Source of the DNA: Hyphomonas atlantica corrig.
Lineage (GTDB): Bacteria; Pseudomonadota; Alphaproteobacteria; Caulobacterales; Hyphomonadaceae
Length of the DNA stretch: 64,000 nucleotides
Assembly: GCF_000682715.1 (NCBI RefSeq)
Contig: NZ_AWFH01000061.1
Location: 116,875 to 180,874, forward strand
Direction of reading: 5' to 3'
Part shown: positions 44,250 to 53,892 of the stretch, in pieces
Layout: each line of letters begins with the position of its first letter
How positions within the stretch are numbered: position 1 is the stretch's first letter
Program-made: the position numbers and the translations under genes
The notes under the pieces: generated by a model
Databases searched by the model: none
The model's input: the letters and a program-made list of their open reading frames with translations, nothing else
What the model was told of the DNA's origin: nothing

Positions 44250-44704
44250 GCGAGCGCTGTGGCTGCGAGGCAGGTGATCACGACGGCCGACAGGATGAGG
44301 CGCAGGCGCATCCACCAGCCGGGCGCCAGCGTTCGCTGGACAAACCAGGTCTCGATGCCGAGCAGGCCGATATAGCCGATGATCAATCCCAATGCGGCGG
44401 AGCTGTGGCCGCCGCCCGCAGCGAAGAAGGCCCAGAGCGCAGGCAACACGCTGAGCCCATAGCCGACGACCGCCTCGCGTCCGCTGGATTTCGTCGCAAA
44501 GCCCCACAGCACGCCGGACATGAAGGCGAGGATGATCGCGCCGTAGAACACCTGCACATACGGCCCGACAAAGCGCGCCCCGAAGGCGGCGCTGCCAAAC
44601 TCCTGCAGTGCGGGGATGAACAGGCTGAGCGTCCCCCAGACGAAGGGGATCAGCCCGGCAAGGCCAAGCGCCAGCGGCGCGGCGGGTATCTTTTGTCTGG
44701 TCAT
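44246..44704 (-). CDS. DUF3429 membrane protein
   Basis: 152-residue integral membrane protein with about five TM segments. Features such as LGLAGLIPFVWGTLSLF, GPYVQVFYGAIILAFMSGVLWGFA and LGLIIGYIGLLGIETW fit the DUF3429 family. Function is unknown. The pattern of small hydrophobic helices and no large loops gives no catalytic hint. It converges with and overlaps the preceding gene by 4 bp. Confidence 0.82.
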   Translation of the reverse strand: MTRQKIPAAPLALGLAGLIPFVWGTLSLFIPALQEFGSAAFGARFVGPYVQVFYGAIILAFMSGVLWGFATKSSGREAVVGYGLSVLPALWAFFAAGGGHSSAALGLIIGYIGLLGIETWFVQRTLAPGWWMRLRLILSAVVITCLAATALA

Positions 44705-44885
44705 GCCTGCGAATTAGAGTGATCTGCCTCAGTGTCGAGGGCGCCGCGCGAGGGCCCTTATCCCCTCAAGTCAGGGGGATAGCGGGGACGGGGTGCGTTA
44801 GGAGGCATTTGGCGTGTGGGCGCGCACATGGCGCCAAACGCGGGGGACAGGAAATTTTTTCGTCCCCGGTGCGCGAAGTCGGGCC

Positions 44886-45653
44886 ATGATGGCTGGTATG
44901 AGATCGCTTTCGCCTGACGCCGAGATATTCCTGGAAGACAGCTGGATGATGCTGGGCAACATCTTTGCGTCGCTGCTGGATCTGTCCCGGCGATCGGTCG
45001 GGCAGTCTGTGACGCGTCGGTATTACAATTTCGTGCTGCGGCGGTTGCGGGCGGGGGAGGCGATGCTGCGCCGGATGATCCTGATGCTGGCCCTGACGCT
45101 GGAGGTCGAGCCGATCCTGCCGCGCGCGCAGTCGAAACCAAGCGGACCGGACGCGCCTGTTTCACCTGCAGACAGCGCGCCCCGGCCTGAGCCATTTGGC
45201 CCACGCACGCCGACACCTTTCCTGCTCTGGGAAGCGGATGCATCGCGTCGGCAGACAGAGCGCTTTGCAGAACCGCCGCGCATCTGGACGCTCGGCATGG
45301 ACTGGAAATTGCTGCCATCGGAGCTGCGCGCCCTGAAGGCTGCCGAAGCCCCAGCGGCCATTTCCCTCCAGCCCTTGCAATTGCGCCTCAAGCGTCTGGA
45401 GCTGGCCTTCCGAGACCCGGATGCGGCGGCGCGGCGCCTTGCAAGATGGCGCGCGCGGCAGGCCGGGCTGAGAACGCTTTGGCGGGCGCAATATGAATGC
45501 GGTGAGGCAGAGCCAAAGGCGCCGTTCGGGCGCACCTCGCCACTGGGGCGAGCCCGGCGACTGGCCTCGCGCACCACACTGCCGGCGGACTATCGCCAAT
45601 GGCTGGATGATCTGGACATTTATGCGCGCGATGAACTGATCAATTCATCCTGA
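44886..45653 (+). CDS. Hypothetical protein
   Basis: 255-residue protein rich in Arg, Ala and Leu; family not recognised. Start at 44886 or 44898 (MRSLSPDAEIFLEDSW) is preferred; the open frame upstream looks non-coding. The N-terminal part is helical (LGNIFASLLDLSRRS, RRYYNFVLRRLRAGEAMLRRM), the middle is Pro-rich, and the C-terminal half carries many Arg (AARRLARWRARQAG). It may bind nucleic acid or a membrane surface, but no motif supports that. A hairpin follows. Confidence 0.62.
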   Translation: MMAGMRSLSPDAEIFLEDSWMMLGNIFASLLDLSRRSVGQSVTRRYYNFVLRRLRAGEAMLRRMILMLALTLEVEPILPRAQSKPSGPDAPVSPADSAPRPEPFGPRTPTPFLLWEADASRRQTERFAEPPRIWTLGMDWKLLPSELRALKAAEAPAAISLQPLQLRLKRLELAFRDPDAAARRLARWRARQAGLRTLWRAQYECGEAEPKAPFGRTSPLGRARRLASRTTLPADYRQWLDDLDIYARDELINSS

Positions 45654-45672
45654 TACGTTCTGAAATGATAAT

Positions 45673-45704
45673 CGCCCGCCCTCTGTCTGTGGCAGGGGCG
45701 GGCG
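45673..45704. terminator. GC-rich hairpin between convergent genes
   Basis: CGCCCGCCC at 45673-45681 pairs with GGGCGGGCG at 45696-45704. It lies between the ends of the hypothetical protein gene and phoH-like gene and could stop transcription in both directions. U-runs are weak. Confidence 0.55.
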
Positions 45705-45729
45705 AAGCTATGGGAAAAACGTCAGGGCG

Positions 45730-46539
45730 CTACAGCACGTCCAGCATTTCTGCGACCAGTGGGTGGCGCACCACATCCTTGCCTTCGAGGCGGACGACAG
45801 ACGCGCCGCCCAGCTTTTCCAGCCGTTCGGCTGCCGTGGCGAGTCCGGAGAATTCCGGCAGCAGGTCCGACTGGGCCGGGTCGCCCGTGATCACCATTGT
45901 GGAGTGCCAGCCGAGCCGCGTCAGCAGCATCTTCAGCTGTGTGTAGGTGCAGTTCTGCGCCTCGTCGATCACGATGAAGGCATTGTTCAGTGTACGCCCC
46001 CGCATGAAGCCGATGGGGGCAATCTCGATCACGCCCTCGGCCAGCATGTGCTTCAACTGTCCGGGCGACAGCCGGTCCGACAGCGCGTCATAAAGCGGGC
46101 GCAGATAGGGGGCCAGCTTGTCTTCCATCGCGCCGGGCAGGAAGCCGATCTGTTCGCCTGCCTCAACTGCGGGGCGGGACAGGATGATCCGCGCGACCTT
46201 TCCTTTCTGCAGGGCCTCCACCGCCTTGCAGACGGCGAGATAGGTCTTGCCTGTTCCCGCCGGGCCAAGCGCGGCGACAAGGGCTTTTTCATCCATCGCC
46301 TTCATCAGTTCGGCCTGGTTTTCCGTGCGGGGCTTTACCGTTTTCTGATATTTCTGCGTACGCCCATTTTCTGCACGCTGATGATCTGCGCGAGTTTCGC
46401 AATCGTCCGGGTGCCAGCCTCGGCCGCCTTCTATGGCTTGCAGCTTCGGGCCCTTTCCACGGGCGCCCTCCTCGAACCACGCGTTCAGGTTCACTTCGGA
46501 ACCGTGCTTCATCCGTTTTGCTGCATTGCGTTTACCCAT
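45730..46539 (-). CDS. PhoH-like ATPase
   Basis: 269-residue P-loop ATPase of the PhoH family. Walker A is LGPAGTGKTYLA, Walker B FIVIDEAQN, and ITGDPAQSDL completes the core. An N-terminal extension of about 75 charged residues precedes the domain, as in the second type of alphaproteobacterial PhoH proteins. Suggested roles include RNA handling and phosphate- or stress-linked functions; the substrate is not settled. AAGGAG precedes the ATG at 46539. It is not accompanied by ybeY, so it is not the usual ybeZ-ybeY operon. Confidence 0.93.
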   Translation of the reverse strand: MGKRNAAKRMKHGSEVNLNAWFEEGARGKGPKLQAIEGGRGWHPDDCETRADHQRAENGRTQKYQKTVKPRTENQAELMKAMDEKALVAALGPAGTGKTYLAVCKAVEALQKGKVARIILSRPAVEAGEQIGFLPGAMEDKLAPYLRPLYDALSDRLSPGQLKHMLAEGVIEIAPIGFMRGRTLNNAFIVIDEAQNCTYTQLKMLLTRLGWHSTMVITGDPAQSDLLPEFSGLATAAERLEKLGGASVVRLEGKDVVRHPLVAEMLDVL

Positions 46540-46796
46540 GGAAGGTCTCCTTGGTTACGGGCAAGAAAAAAGCCACCGGCGGACTCGCGCGATGGCTTGG
46601 CGGAAACTGGGAGGAAGAAAAGGCCGTCCGCCCCGTGGGCGGTGTGGCCAGGTCCCGGGACGTATCACCGGGCGGCGGGGTGTGACAGGATCGTGTGATG
46701 ACCGTCTCCAACTCCGAATCTGTTGATGATTAGAGTGTAGCAAGGTTATCAGAAGATTAAATGAAAATTCCGCCCCGGATAAAAAGAGGAAACCCC

Positions 46797-47327
46797 ATGG
46801 CCATTTACGAGATTGACGGAACCCGCCCACAGCTGCCCGAGAGTGGCAATTACTGGGTGGCCGAAAATGCGCAGGTCATGGGCAATGTTGTCCTGAAGGA
46901 GAATGCGTCGATCTGGTATGGCGCAGTGCTGCGAGGCGACAATGACCCGATCACGATTGGCGAGAATTCCAACATCCAGGATGGCAGCGTGCTTCACACG
47001 GATGTCGGCTGCCCGCTGACCATCGGGCGCGACGTCACCGTCGGCCACATGGTCATGCTGCACGGCTGTACGATCGGAGACGAGACTCTGATCGGCATCG
47101 GCTCCACCATCCTCAACAATGCGAAGATCGGGAAGAATTGCATCATCGGGGCCCATGCCCTGATCCCCGAAGGCAAGGTCATTCCGGATAATTCGCTCGT
47201 CATGGGCGCGCCAGGCAAGATCGTCAAAGAGATCTCCGACCACCAGGCTCAGGTGATCAAGATGTCAGCGGTCCATTATGTCGAGAACTGGAAGCGTCAC
47301 CGCGCCAGCCTGAAGCGGATCGATTAG
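46797..47327 (+). CDS. Gamma-class carbonic anhydrase-like protein
   Basis: 176-residue left-handed beta-helix protein (hexapeptide repeats such as [20 protein letters not shown]). Zinc-ligand histidines are present in [19 protein letters not shown]. Family members include Cam-type carbonic anhydrases and homologues of uncertain activity (YrdA-like). Enzymatic activity cannot be decided from sequence; the shorter YrdA-like length and loss of the Cam acidic loop favour the less active group. AGAGG precedes the ATG at 46797. Its stop overlaps that of the convergent PilZ gene. Confidence 0.92.
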   Translation: MAIYEIDGTRPQLPESGNYWVAENAQVMGNVVLKENASIWYGAVLRGDNDPITIGENSNIQDGSVLHTDVGCPLTIGRDVTVGHMVMLHGCTIGDETLIGIGSTILNNAKIGKNCIIGAHALIPEGKVIPDNSLVMGAPGKIVKEISDHQAQVIKMSAVHYVENWKRHRASLKRID

Positions 47328-47935
47328 GAATCCGTCTCGTCAGGGCGCAGGAAGTTCACCGCGAACTCCACGCCGTTCGAGCGCACGACCCGGCCACGCA
47401 GATTGCCTGCTGTCACGACTTCGCCGATTGGCGGTGTCTGGAACTGGCCAGTGGTCTTGAAGCTCGCGCCGGTCAGAGAGATGTCCATGACGGTGCACGG
47501 GATCTGAAGACCGTCCTTGCGGGCGATGAAGGCCGGGCCACCGGTCGGGAAGCGTGCTGCCGCGCGCTGTTCCGGGGCTTCCATAAGATCCTTGTTGACC
47601 AGCCAGCTAAGACGGTCAGCCAGTTTCTTGCGCTTGTGAGGCACGACGTTGAACTCAACGGCAAAGCCATCCTTGGAGGTGCGCACGACCCGGCCCGCCA
47701 CGCGGCCCAGATCGTCGAAATAGCAGATCACATTGGCCCCATGTTCCGGCACGGTCGCAGCGCGCAGATAGGCGCCAGAGCAGGACAGGTTTTCAGTGAC
47801 AAGTTGATGGTCTTCGCTGGATTCATCCAGGAAGCAGCCTTCAAGTTCCAGGTCGACTCGCTGATACTGGCGGCGATCTTCCTCGTTTTTGATCACGGGG
47901 TTGAATTGAGGCACAGACAAATCTAGTGCGGGCAT
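47324..47935 (-). CDS. Tandem PilZ-domain protein (c-di-GMP effector candidate)
   Basis: 203-residue protein with two PilZ-like modules. The first carries [13 protein letters not shown] and NLSCSGAYL (RxxxR...NxSxxG); the second carries [12 protein letters not shown] and DISLTGASF ((D/N)xSxxG present). These are the c-di-GMP-contact motifs, so both modules may bind the messenger, the first set looking the more complete. It could control motility, stalk or surface behaviour. CAGGAG precedes the ATG at 47935. Confidence 0.88.
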   Translation of the reverse strand: MPALDLSVPQFNPVIKNEEDRRQYQRVDLELEGCFLDESSEDHQLVTENLSCSGAYLRAATVPEHGANVICYFDDLGRVAGRVVRTSKDGFAVEFNVVPHKRKKLADRLSWLVNKDLMEAPEQRAAARFPTGGPAFIARKDGLQIPCTVMDISLTGASFKTTGQFQTPPIGEVVTAGNLRGRVVRSNGVEFAVNFLRPDETDS

Positions 47936-48080
47936 GTGGATTCTCCTGAGTCCGTTACGGCAACCTGTCTGTTCTTCTCCATCAAGCCTTTACTTAGCTG
48001 AGTTTCGTTCACAAACTGTTGCGGAAAACAGAAGGATTCACGCCAATCCTTCACCATAAGGTTTATTGGGAGGTCCTCCG

Positions 48081-49721
48081 GTGCTGGAGACATACGACTA
48101 TATTATCGTGGGCGCAGGAAGCGCTGGCTGTACACTTGCCAACAGGTTGAGCGAAGATCCGCGTATCAAGGTCTGCCTGATCGAGGCCGGCAAGAAAGAT
48201 AACAACCTCATGGTGCGGATGCCCGCCGGAGTTGGAAACCTGATCAAGGCTGAGGGGGATTTCAACTGGGGCTTCTGGACCGAGCCGCAGAAGCATATGA
48301 ATGGTCGCAAGCTCTGGTGGCCACGCGGAAAGGGCTGGGGCGGCTCCTCTTCCATCAATGGCATGGTCTACATTCGCGGCCACGCGCGCGACTATGACCA
48401 GTGGGCGCAGATGGGCCTGCGCGGCTGGAGCTTTGCGGACGTGCTGCCCTATTTCAAGAAATCAGAAGGCTATGAAGGCGGCGACAACGACTTCCACGGC
48501 GGCACCGGCCCGCTGAAAGTGTCGGAAAGCCCGCTCTCTTCTCCGGTTTATCGCGCCTTCCTTCAGGCAGGTGAGCAAGCTGGCTACAAGAGCACGAAGG
48601 ATTTCAACGGCGCCGATCAGGAAGGCTTCGGCCGCTATCAGCGCACGATCCACAAGGGCGAACGCTGGAGCGCGTCCTATGGCTATCTGCGTCCCATCGT
48701 CGGCGTGCGGGACAATCTCACCGTGATCTCCACTGGTATGGTGACGCGCGTGCTGATCGAGAATGGCCGCGCCACGGGGGTGGAAGTCGTTGAAGGCAAG
48801 GGCCGTCTCACGCAGGAGATCCACGCCTCGGGTGAGGTCATCGTCTGCGCGGGCGCGGTGCAATCGCCGCAATTACTGCAGCTGTCCGGCATCGGGAATC
48901 CTGACCATCTCGGCCGGTTCGATATCCAGACCAAGGTGAAGTCCCCGAATGTTGGCCAAAACCTGCAGGACCATCTGGACGTCACCGTCATCCACGAGAT
49001 GACCCAGCCGATTTCCGCTTACTCCATGCAGAAAGGCATCAAGAAGCTGGGCGTGGGCATCCAGTATCTCGTGAACCAGACCGGTGCTGGTGCCGACAAC
49101 CACCTTCAGGCCGGCGCGTTCCTGAAGTCCCGCGAAGGGTTGGAGATGCCCGACCTGCAGCTCCACTTCGTGAATGCCATCATGATGGATCACGCCAAGC
49201 ACCAGGCCAACAAGGATGGCTACACGGTCCATTCCTGCCAGCTGCGGCCGGAAAGCCGGGGCACGGTTTGCCTCGCTTCCGCAGACCCGTTCGCCCATCC
49301 GGCCATCGATCCCAATTATCTGGAAGCCGAGGAGGACCGCCGCGCGATGCGGGAGTCGGTGAAGATGATCCGCGATATCTGCGGTCAGAATGCGCTGCAG
49401 CCCTTCACCGGCGCCGAGATGATGCCGGGCGAGAGCGTGAAGACAGACGAAGAGATCGACGCCTTTATCCGACGGTGTGGCGAAACGATTTATCATCCCA
49501 TCGGGACGGTCGCGATGGGAGCGAATGAGGACAGCCCGGTTGATGGGGAGTTGCGTGTGCGTGGTGTAGACGGTTTGCGGGTCGTCGATGCGTCCGTGAT
49601 CCCGACCCTGATCGGCGGCAATACGAACGCGCCAACCATCATGATCGCCGAGAAAGCGGCAGACATGATCCTCGGCAAGCCGCCGCTGGAAGCGGAGGCG
49701 CCGGAGACGGTTGCGGCCTGA
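48081..49721 (+). CDS. GMC-family FAD oxidoreductase (choline/alcohol dehydrogenase-like)
   Basis: 546-residue flavoprotein of the glucose-methanol-choline family. The FAD-binding motif GAGSAGCTLANRL is at the N-terminus, then GKGWGGSSSINGMVYIRG, and near the C-terminus the active-site HPIGTVAMG and the closing NTNAPTIMIAEKAAD. Possible substrates are choline, long-chain alcohols or polyethylene glycols. GTG at 48081 is chosen as start, since GGGAGG lies 7 bases upstream. It is not in a betaine operon, so choline is not favoured. Confidence 0.94.
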   Translation: MLETYDYIIVGAGSAGCTLANRLSEDPRIKVCLIEAGKKDNNLMVRMPAGVGNLIKAEGDFNWGFWTEPQKHMNGRKLWWPRGKGWGGSSSINGMVYIRGHARDYDQWAQMGLRGWSFADVLPYFKKSEGYEGGDNDFHGGTGPLKVSESPLSSPVYRAFLQAGEQAGYKSTKDFNGADQEGFGRYQRTIHKGERWSASYGYLRPIVGVRDNLTVISTGMVTRVLIENGRATGVEVVEGKGRLTQEIHASGEVIVCAGAVQSPQLLQLSGIGNPDHLGRFDIQTKVKSPNVGQNLQDHLDVTVIHEMTQPISAYSMQKGIKKLGVGIQYLVNQTGAGADNHLQAGAFLKSREGLEMPDLQLHFVNAIMMDHAKHQANKDGYTVHSCQLRPESRGTVCLASADPFAHPAIDPNYLEAEEDRRAMRESVKMIRDICGQNALQPFTGAEMMPGESVKTDEEIDAFIRRCGETIYHPIGTVAMGANEDSPVDGELRVRGVDGLRVVDASVIPTLIGGNTNAPTIMIAEKAADMILGKPPLEAEAPETVAA

Positions 49722-49737
49722 TCAGGCCGCGCCTGCG

Positions 49738-50310
49738 CTAGTGGTAATTGTTGGCGACCAGCTTCAGCGTTGGCTCGGCAGGTTGGGAGTCTGGCGGTAC
49801 CAGCATCGCCACGCGGTGACGCCAGATCGGACGCCCTTTGAGTTTCGGCACGCCGCCCAGCGTCTGGTAGAGGCCGAGGAAACGGGTTGCTGAATTCGGC
49901 ATGCCAGCCTGCTCCAGGGGCATCGTCGTGATCTCCACCTCGACACGCTGGCCTGTCAGGGTTTCGCCGCGACCTCGGATGACACCCGGGGCGCCATCGG
50001 TGCGGACAGCCTCCAGGAAGCCGCCAATCATTGCGCGGTCCGGGCCGGTCCAGAGATTGAGGAAGTCGTGATTGGGCAGGGAGCGTCCAAGCAGGTCAGA
50101 CACGCCGTCACCGGCCGTCCGGAAGATCCAGGCGCCATCATCGGTTGCCTCGATCATGAAGATGTTGGCGATCAGGTCCGGATGGTCGTTCGCGCGGGGC
50201 GTCCGGTCTTCATTGGCAACCGGATCAACGCGCATGCGTTTCCAGGCTTCCAGCATGATGCGGGTGTTCGGATGTATAGACCGGTCTTGCATGATGGGCG
50301 TGGGCTCCAT
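49738..50310 (-). CDS. PAS-domain protein (PAS_5 type)
   Basis: 190-residue protein resembling the alphaproteobacterial PAS_5 domain group: ANIFMIEATDDGAWIFRTAGDGVSDLLGR and FLNLWTGPDRAMIGGFLEAV followed by VEVEITTMPLEQ. There is no attached kinase or cyclase output domain. Ligand and role unknown; single-domain PAS proteins of this kind may act as sensors or adaptors. Start may also be at 50292 (MQDRSIHP). Its upstream region holds two GGGGAATT-type inverted repeats. Confidence 0.82.
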   Translation of the reverse strand: MEPTPIMQDRSIHPNTRIMLEAWKRMRVDPVANEDRTPRANDHPDLIANIFMIEATDDGAWIFRTAGDGVSDLLGRSLPNHDFLNLWTGPDRAMIGGFLEAVRTDGAPGVIRGRGETLTGQRVEVEITTMPLEQAGMPNSATRFLGLYQTLGGVPKLKGRPIWRHRVAMLVPPDSQPAEPTLKLVANNYH

Positions 50311-50777
50311 TGATAGTTTGTGGGCCCAGCCGGGCCAGCGTCGGAGTCGTAAACCGCAATATATATTCCAGTTAGCAATTCCCCCGGCTGGGGAATTACA
50401 GGGGATGAAATCGGGGAATTTCCCCGGTCAGGAAGTTTTCGAAGTGCCCGTACACGGCCATTCGCTCAATTGTGGGACAGGTGAGTCTCGACTCGGAACA
50501 GGATGAGACACGAAATTGGAGCGTTGAGGGGAGTTGATTTGATTCGCCTGTGCAATGTCTGGATGGATTGCATGACCGAGCGCGCAAGATCGTGCTCATT
50601 TCTTCGTCAAAAGCAGCGTTATGCGGCTGCAACACCACAGTCTCGGCAAAACTCCACTCTTAACTCATGGTGATGCCTTGCCATGCCTACCTGTTTGTTT
50701 AGTCCTAGGTAGTACAGCGCAGCTGAAAAAAATTCCTCCCAAACCAAAAACAGAAATTTGCTCAAAGGGACCAACAC
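50311..50777. other. Intergenic region between PAS and TonB receptor genes
   Basis: 467 bp without a credible gene. It must hold divergent promoters for the PAS gene and the TonB receptor gene, but no strong -35/-10 pair was found. The main features are two GGGGAATT-type inverted repeats (50377-50397 and 50413-50425) and weak hairpins such as GCAGC...GGCTGC near 50626. Confidence 0.6.
50377..50425. repeat. Two GGGGAATT-type inverted repeats
   Basis: AATTCCCC at 50377-50384 pairs with GGGGAATT at 50390-50397, and GGGGAA-T-TTCCCC lies at 50413-50425. The same motif is thus present four times in 49 bp, in alternate orientations. It is upstream of the leftward PAS gene and could be a pair of operators. 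No known consensus was matched. Confidence 0.45.
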
Positions 50778-53321
50778 GTGAAATCCAGAAAATTTGTTGT
50801 ATCGGGTGCACCGAAGTTCAAATCGGCGCTCACCCTCAGCGCGGGCTTTGCCGCGTTCGCCGCTCTCTCCATGCCTGCCATCGCACAAGACGCGCCGGAA
50901 GAAGAAGAGAGCCGGACCCTCCAGACTGTCACCATCACGGCCACCAAGCGCGAACAGACGCTGCAGGATGTGCCGGTGGCGGTGTCCGTTGTTGATGAGA
51001 GCGTGATCGAGAAGGCCGAGATTGTCGATTTGGGAGATCTGCAATCCGTCGTGCCTTCGCTTCGCGTTAGCCAACAGCAATCCTCCTCCAACACCAACTT
51101 CATCATCCGCGGCTTCGGCAACGGCGCGAACAATGCCGGCATCGAGCCTTCGGTGGGTGTGTTCGTCGATGGCGTTTACCGCTCGCGCTCGACCTCCCAG
51201 ATTTCCGATTTGCCAAACCTGCAGCACGTCGAAGTTCTGCGCGGGCCGCAATCGACCCTGTTCGGCAAGAACGCCTCCGCAGGTGTCATCTCCATCGTGA
51301 CGCAGAAGCCGCAATTCGAATGGGGCGGCAATGTCGAAGGCACGGTCAGCAACTATAATGGCTACCGCGCTGGCGCATTCGTAACCGGTCCTTTGTCTGA
51401 CACGGTTGCCTTCAGCCTTGGCGGCAATTTCAACACGCGCGATGGCTATGTCGAAGATCTGGGCGATGGCCCGGACACGAACGAGCGCAATCGCTGGGGC
51501 ATTCGCGGTGACCTGCTTTGGGAGCCAAGCGACGACCTCTCCTTCCGTGTGATCGCAGACTATGATGAGATCGACGAAATCTGCTGTGCTGCCGCGAACG
51601 TCGTCAACGGCCCGACCGGCGCGGCCATCCTGGCGCTGGGCGGAAATCTCGTTGCCGAAGACCCGTTCTCCTATGAAGTGGCCTACAATTTCGGGTCCGA
51701 GAACCTCATCAAGAATAGCGGTATCTCCCTGCAGGGCGACTATGATGCTGGCGCATTCACCGTCACCAGCATCACGTCCTACCGGACGTCTGACCTCAGC
51801 ACGAACCAGGATTCTGACTTCACCAGCGCAGACCTGCTCGGGCGCAAGTCTGACGATGTCGAAATCGAAACCTTCACACAGGAAGTCCGCCTGACCTCAA
51901 ACGGCAGTGGCCCGCTGAGCTGGATGATTGGTGGCTTCTACTTCGATGAAACCGTCGATATCGAAAACCAGCTTCTCTATGGCAGCGACATTCGTGGCTA
52001 TATCGACATTCTGTCGTCTGGCCTTCTGTCATCGCTTGAGCCTGTGGTGTTCGGCGTGCCGACCGGCACCTTCTTCCAGCCAGGCCAGGGCTTCACCGAA
52101 TTCTATGGGCAGGACGATACGTCTGCTTCCCTATTCGGTACGATCGACTATGAAGTCACCGACCGCCTGACAGCGACCTTTGGCCTGAACTACACGCAGG
52201 TAAACAAGAATGCCTTCTCGAACGCGGTTTCCACGGACACGTTTGCGGCAGTGGACCTGAATACGGCTGCGCCGTTCATCACGCAGGCAACGGCAGGCGG
52301 TCTGTTGCTGCAGGCTGGTGTGAACCCGACCGATCCGGCCGCTGTCGCCGCCTTTGCAACGGCGTTCCCGACAGAGTTTGCAACCATTCAGGCAACGGCC
52401 GCAGGTGCGCCCGGCGCATTGCAACAGCTGCAATTCCTGCCGCCATTCCTGAACTTCCCGAACGCCGTGGAAAGCGGCTCGACGGATGATGAGGATACGT
52501 CAGTCACCTTCCGCCTTGCCTATGACGTGACGGATTCCGTCAACGTGTACGGATCTTATGCAACCGGCTTCAAGGCGTCCTCCTGGAACCTGTCGCGTGA
52601 CAGCCGTCCAACTCCAGCCGACTACGCGCTGCTTGCGCAAGGCGGCCTGTTGCTTCCGAACCTGACCACCGGCACGCGCTTTGCCGGACCGGAAGAATCG
52701 AAAGTGTTCGAGCTGGGCGTGAAAGGTGCGTATTCGGACTTTGCGTTTAACGTCGCCATCTTCGACCAGACGATCGAAGGGTTCCAGTCCAACGTCTTCA
52801 CGGGAACGGGCTTTGCGCTCGCCAATGCGGGTGAGCAATCCACGCAAGGCCTGGAACTGGATGCGCAGTGGAATGCCACCGACAATCTGCTGCTCAGCTT
52901 TGCCGGCACGTTCCTTGATCCGGTCTATGACAGCTTCGAGGAATCGGCGAGCGGCGACATTTCCGGTCAGAAGCCTTACGGCATTCCGGAAGTCTCCACA
53001 TCGACCGCGGCGACATACACATTCAATGTGAAGAACTATGACGCCTTCATCCGCGGTGACTGGCAGTACGAAAGTGAGTCGGATTATTTCGACGAGCCAG
53101 CCAACCAGGCACTGATCAATGATCAGAAGAAAGTCAGCACGTTCAACGCATCGGCTGGCCTGACCACAGAATCGGGCTTGAGCTTCACGCTTTGGGGCCG
53201 GAACATCTTCAACGACGAGTATATCACCGTGGCGTTCCCGGCTGTGGCCCAGGATGGCTCCATCTCCGGCTATCCGAACCAGCCGGCAACTTACGGCCTG
53301 ACAGTCCGCAAGACGTTCTAG
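50778..53321 (+). CDS. TonB-dependent outer-membrane receptor
   Basis: 847-residue receptor beginning at GTG 50778 with AAAGGGA upstream. A signal peptide ends near MPAIAQD; a TonB-box-like segment (TVTITATKREQTLQDVPVAVS) and plug domain follow, including FIIRGFGNGANN, PSVGVFVDGVYRSR and VLRGPQSTLFGKNASAG. A long beta-barrel ends with TVRKTF. The organisation fits the large receptor class common in Caulobacterales, often for oligosaccharides or aromatic compounds. No transport or degradation genes adjoin it, so the substrate is unknown. A strong terminator follows. Confidence 0.94.
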   Translation: MKSRKFVVSGAPKFKSALTLSAGFAAFAALSMPAIAQDAPEEEESRTLQTVTITATKREQTLQDVPVAVSVVDESVIEKAEIVDLGDLQSVVPSLRVSQQQSSSNTNFIIRGFGNGANNAGIEPSVGVFVDGVYRSRSTSQISDLPNLQHVEVLRGPQSTLFGKNASAGVISIVTQKPQFEWGGNVEGTVSNYNGYRAGAFVTGPLSDTVAFSLGGNFNTRDGYVEDLGDGPDTNERNRWGIRGDLLWEPSDDLSFRVIADYDEIDEICCAAANVVNGPTGAAILALGGNLVAEDPFSYEVAYNFGSENLIKNSGISLQGDYDAGAFTVTSITSYRTSDLSTNQDSDFTSADLLGRKSDDVEIETFTQEVRLTSNGSGPLSWMIGGFYFDETVDIENQLLYGSDIRGYIDILSSGLLSSLEPVVFGVPTGTFFQPGQGFTEFYGQDDTSASLFGTIDYEVTDRLTATFGLNYTQVNKNAFSNAVSTDTFAAVDLNTAAPFITQATAGGLLLQAGVNPTDPAAVAAFATAFPTEFATIQATAAGAPGALQQLQFLPPFLNFPNAVESGSTDDEDTSVTFRLAYDVTDSVNVYGSYATGFKASSWNLSRDSRPTPADYALLAQGGLLLPNLTTGTRFAGPEESKVFELGVKGAYSDFAFNVAIFDQTIEGFQSNVFTGTGFALANAGEQSTQGLELDAQWNATDNLLLSFAGTFLDPVYDSFEESASGDISGQKPYGIPEVSTSTAATYTFNVKNYDAFIRGDWQYESESDYFDEPANQALINDQKKVSTFNASAGLTTESGLSFTLWGRNIFNDEYITVAFPAVAQDGSISGYPNQPATYGLTVRKTF

Positions 53322-53344
53322 GGTTCACTCGAATCACGAACTCG

Positions 53345-53374
53345 AAAGCCCCGCCCATCATGGCGGGGCTTTTT
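53345..53374 (+). terminator. Terminator of the second TonB receptor gene
   Basis: AAAGCCCCGCC and GGCGGGGCTTT form an 11-bp perfect stem with a 6-nt loop, followed by TT. A strong rho-independent terminator, possibly also serving the convergent DUF4345 gene. Confidence 0.9.
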
Positions 53375-53753
53375 ATTTGGGCCGGTAGGCGGTCAACAAC
53401 ACGATTGCGATGACCAGACAGCCCATCTCGAAGCCGACAAAGGTCAGGAATCGGGAAGAGGGCACGTCCCCGGCAATCAGCCCGGCGATGCGGGCGAACA
53501 TGTAGCCGCCCATATATGTCGTGATGAACCAAAGCGCTGGCCGCACCATGCGCGGGCGAATCAGGCCGGAGAGCGCCAGCAGACCCGCACCGAGGCTGAC
53601 CCCGCCATAGATGCCGCGCGCTTCATACACGCCATTCTCGCCACCAATCGTAACGCCAAGGCTTGCCGCCATTCCTGTTGGATCAAGCAGGGACCATATT
53701 CCGAACGCCAGAAAGCTGGCCGCCATGAGAAAAAGGTAGATACGAATCATCAT
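53373..53753 (-). CDS. DUF4345-like membrane protein
   Basis: 126-residue protein with four TM segments starting at the ATG at 53753 or 53750 (MMIRIYLFLMAASFLAFGIWSLLDPTGMA). The stretch GVYEARGIYGGVSLGAGLL and the overall length fit the DUF4345 family. Function unknown. The much longer frame to 53966 is rejected because it covers the promoter of the divergent rhomboid gene and is not family-like. Its stop codon lies at the edge of the TonB receptor terminator. Confidence 0.8.
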   Translation of the reverse strand: MMIRIYLFLMAASFLAFGIWSLLDPTGMAASLGVTIGGENGVYEARGIYGGVSLGAGLLALSGLIRPRMVRPALWFITTYMGGYMFARIAGLIAGDVPSSRFLTFVGFEMGCLVIAIVLLTAYRPK

Positions 53754-53892
53754 GCGAGGAGAGCTAGAGCAAACGCAATGATCGGAAAGGGCGGGCCTGC
53801 GCGAAGTTCGGCGACGTATTTCTGTCCTTACGGGGTGGATTTTGCCCGTCACGCCCCATCTGATGTGAAGCAAACCGGACAGGAGATCGCTT

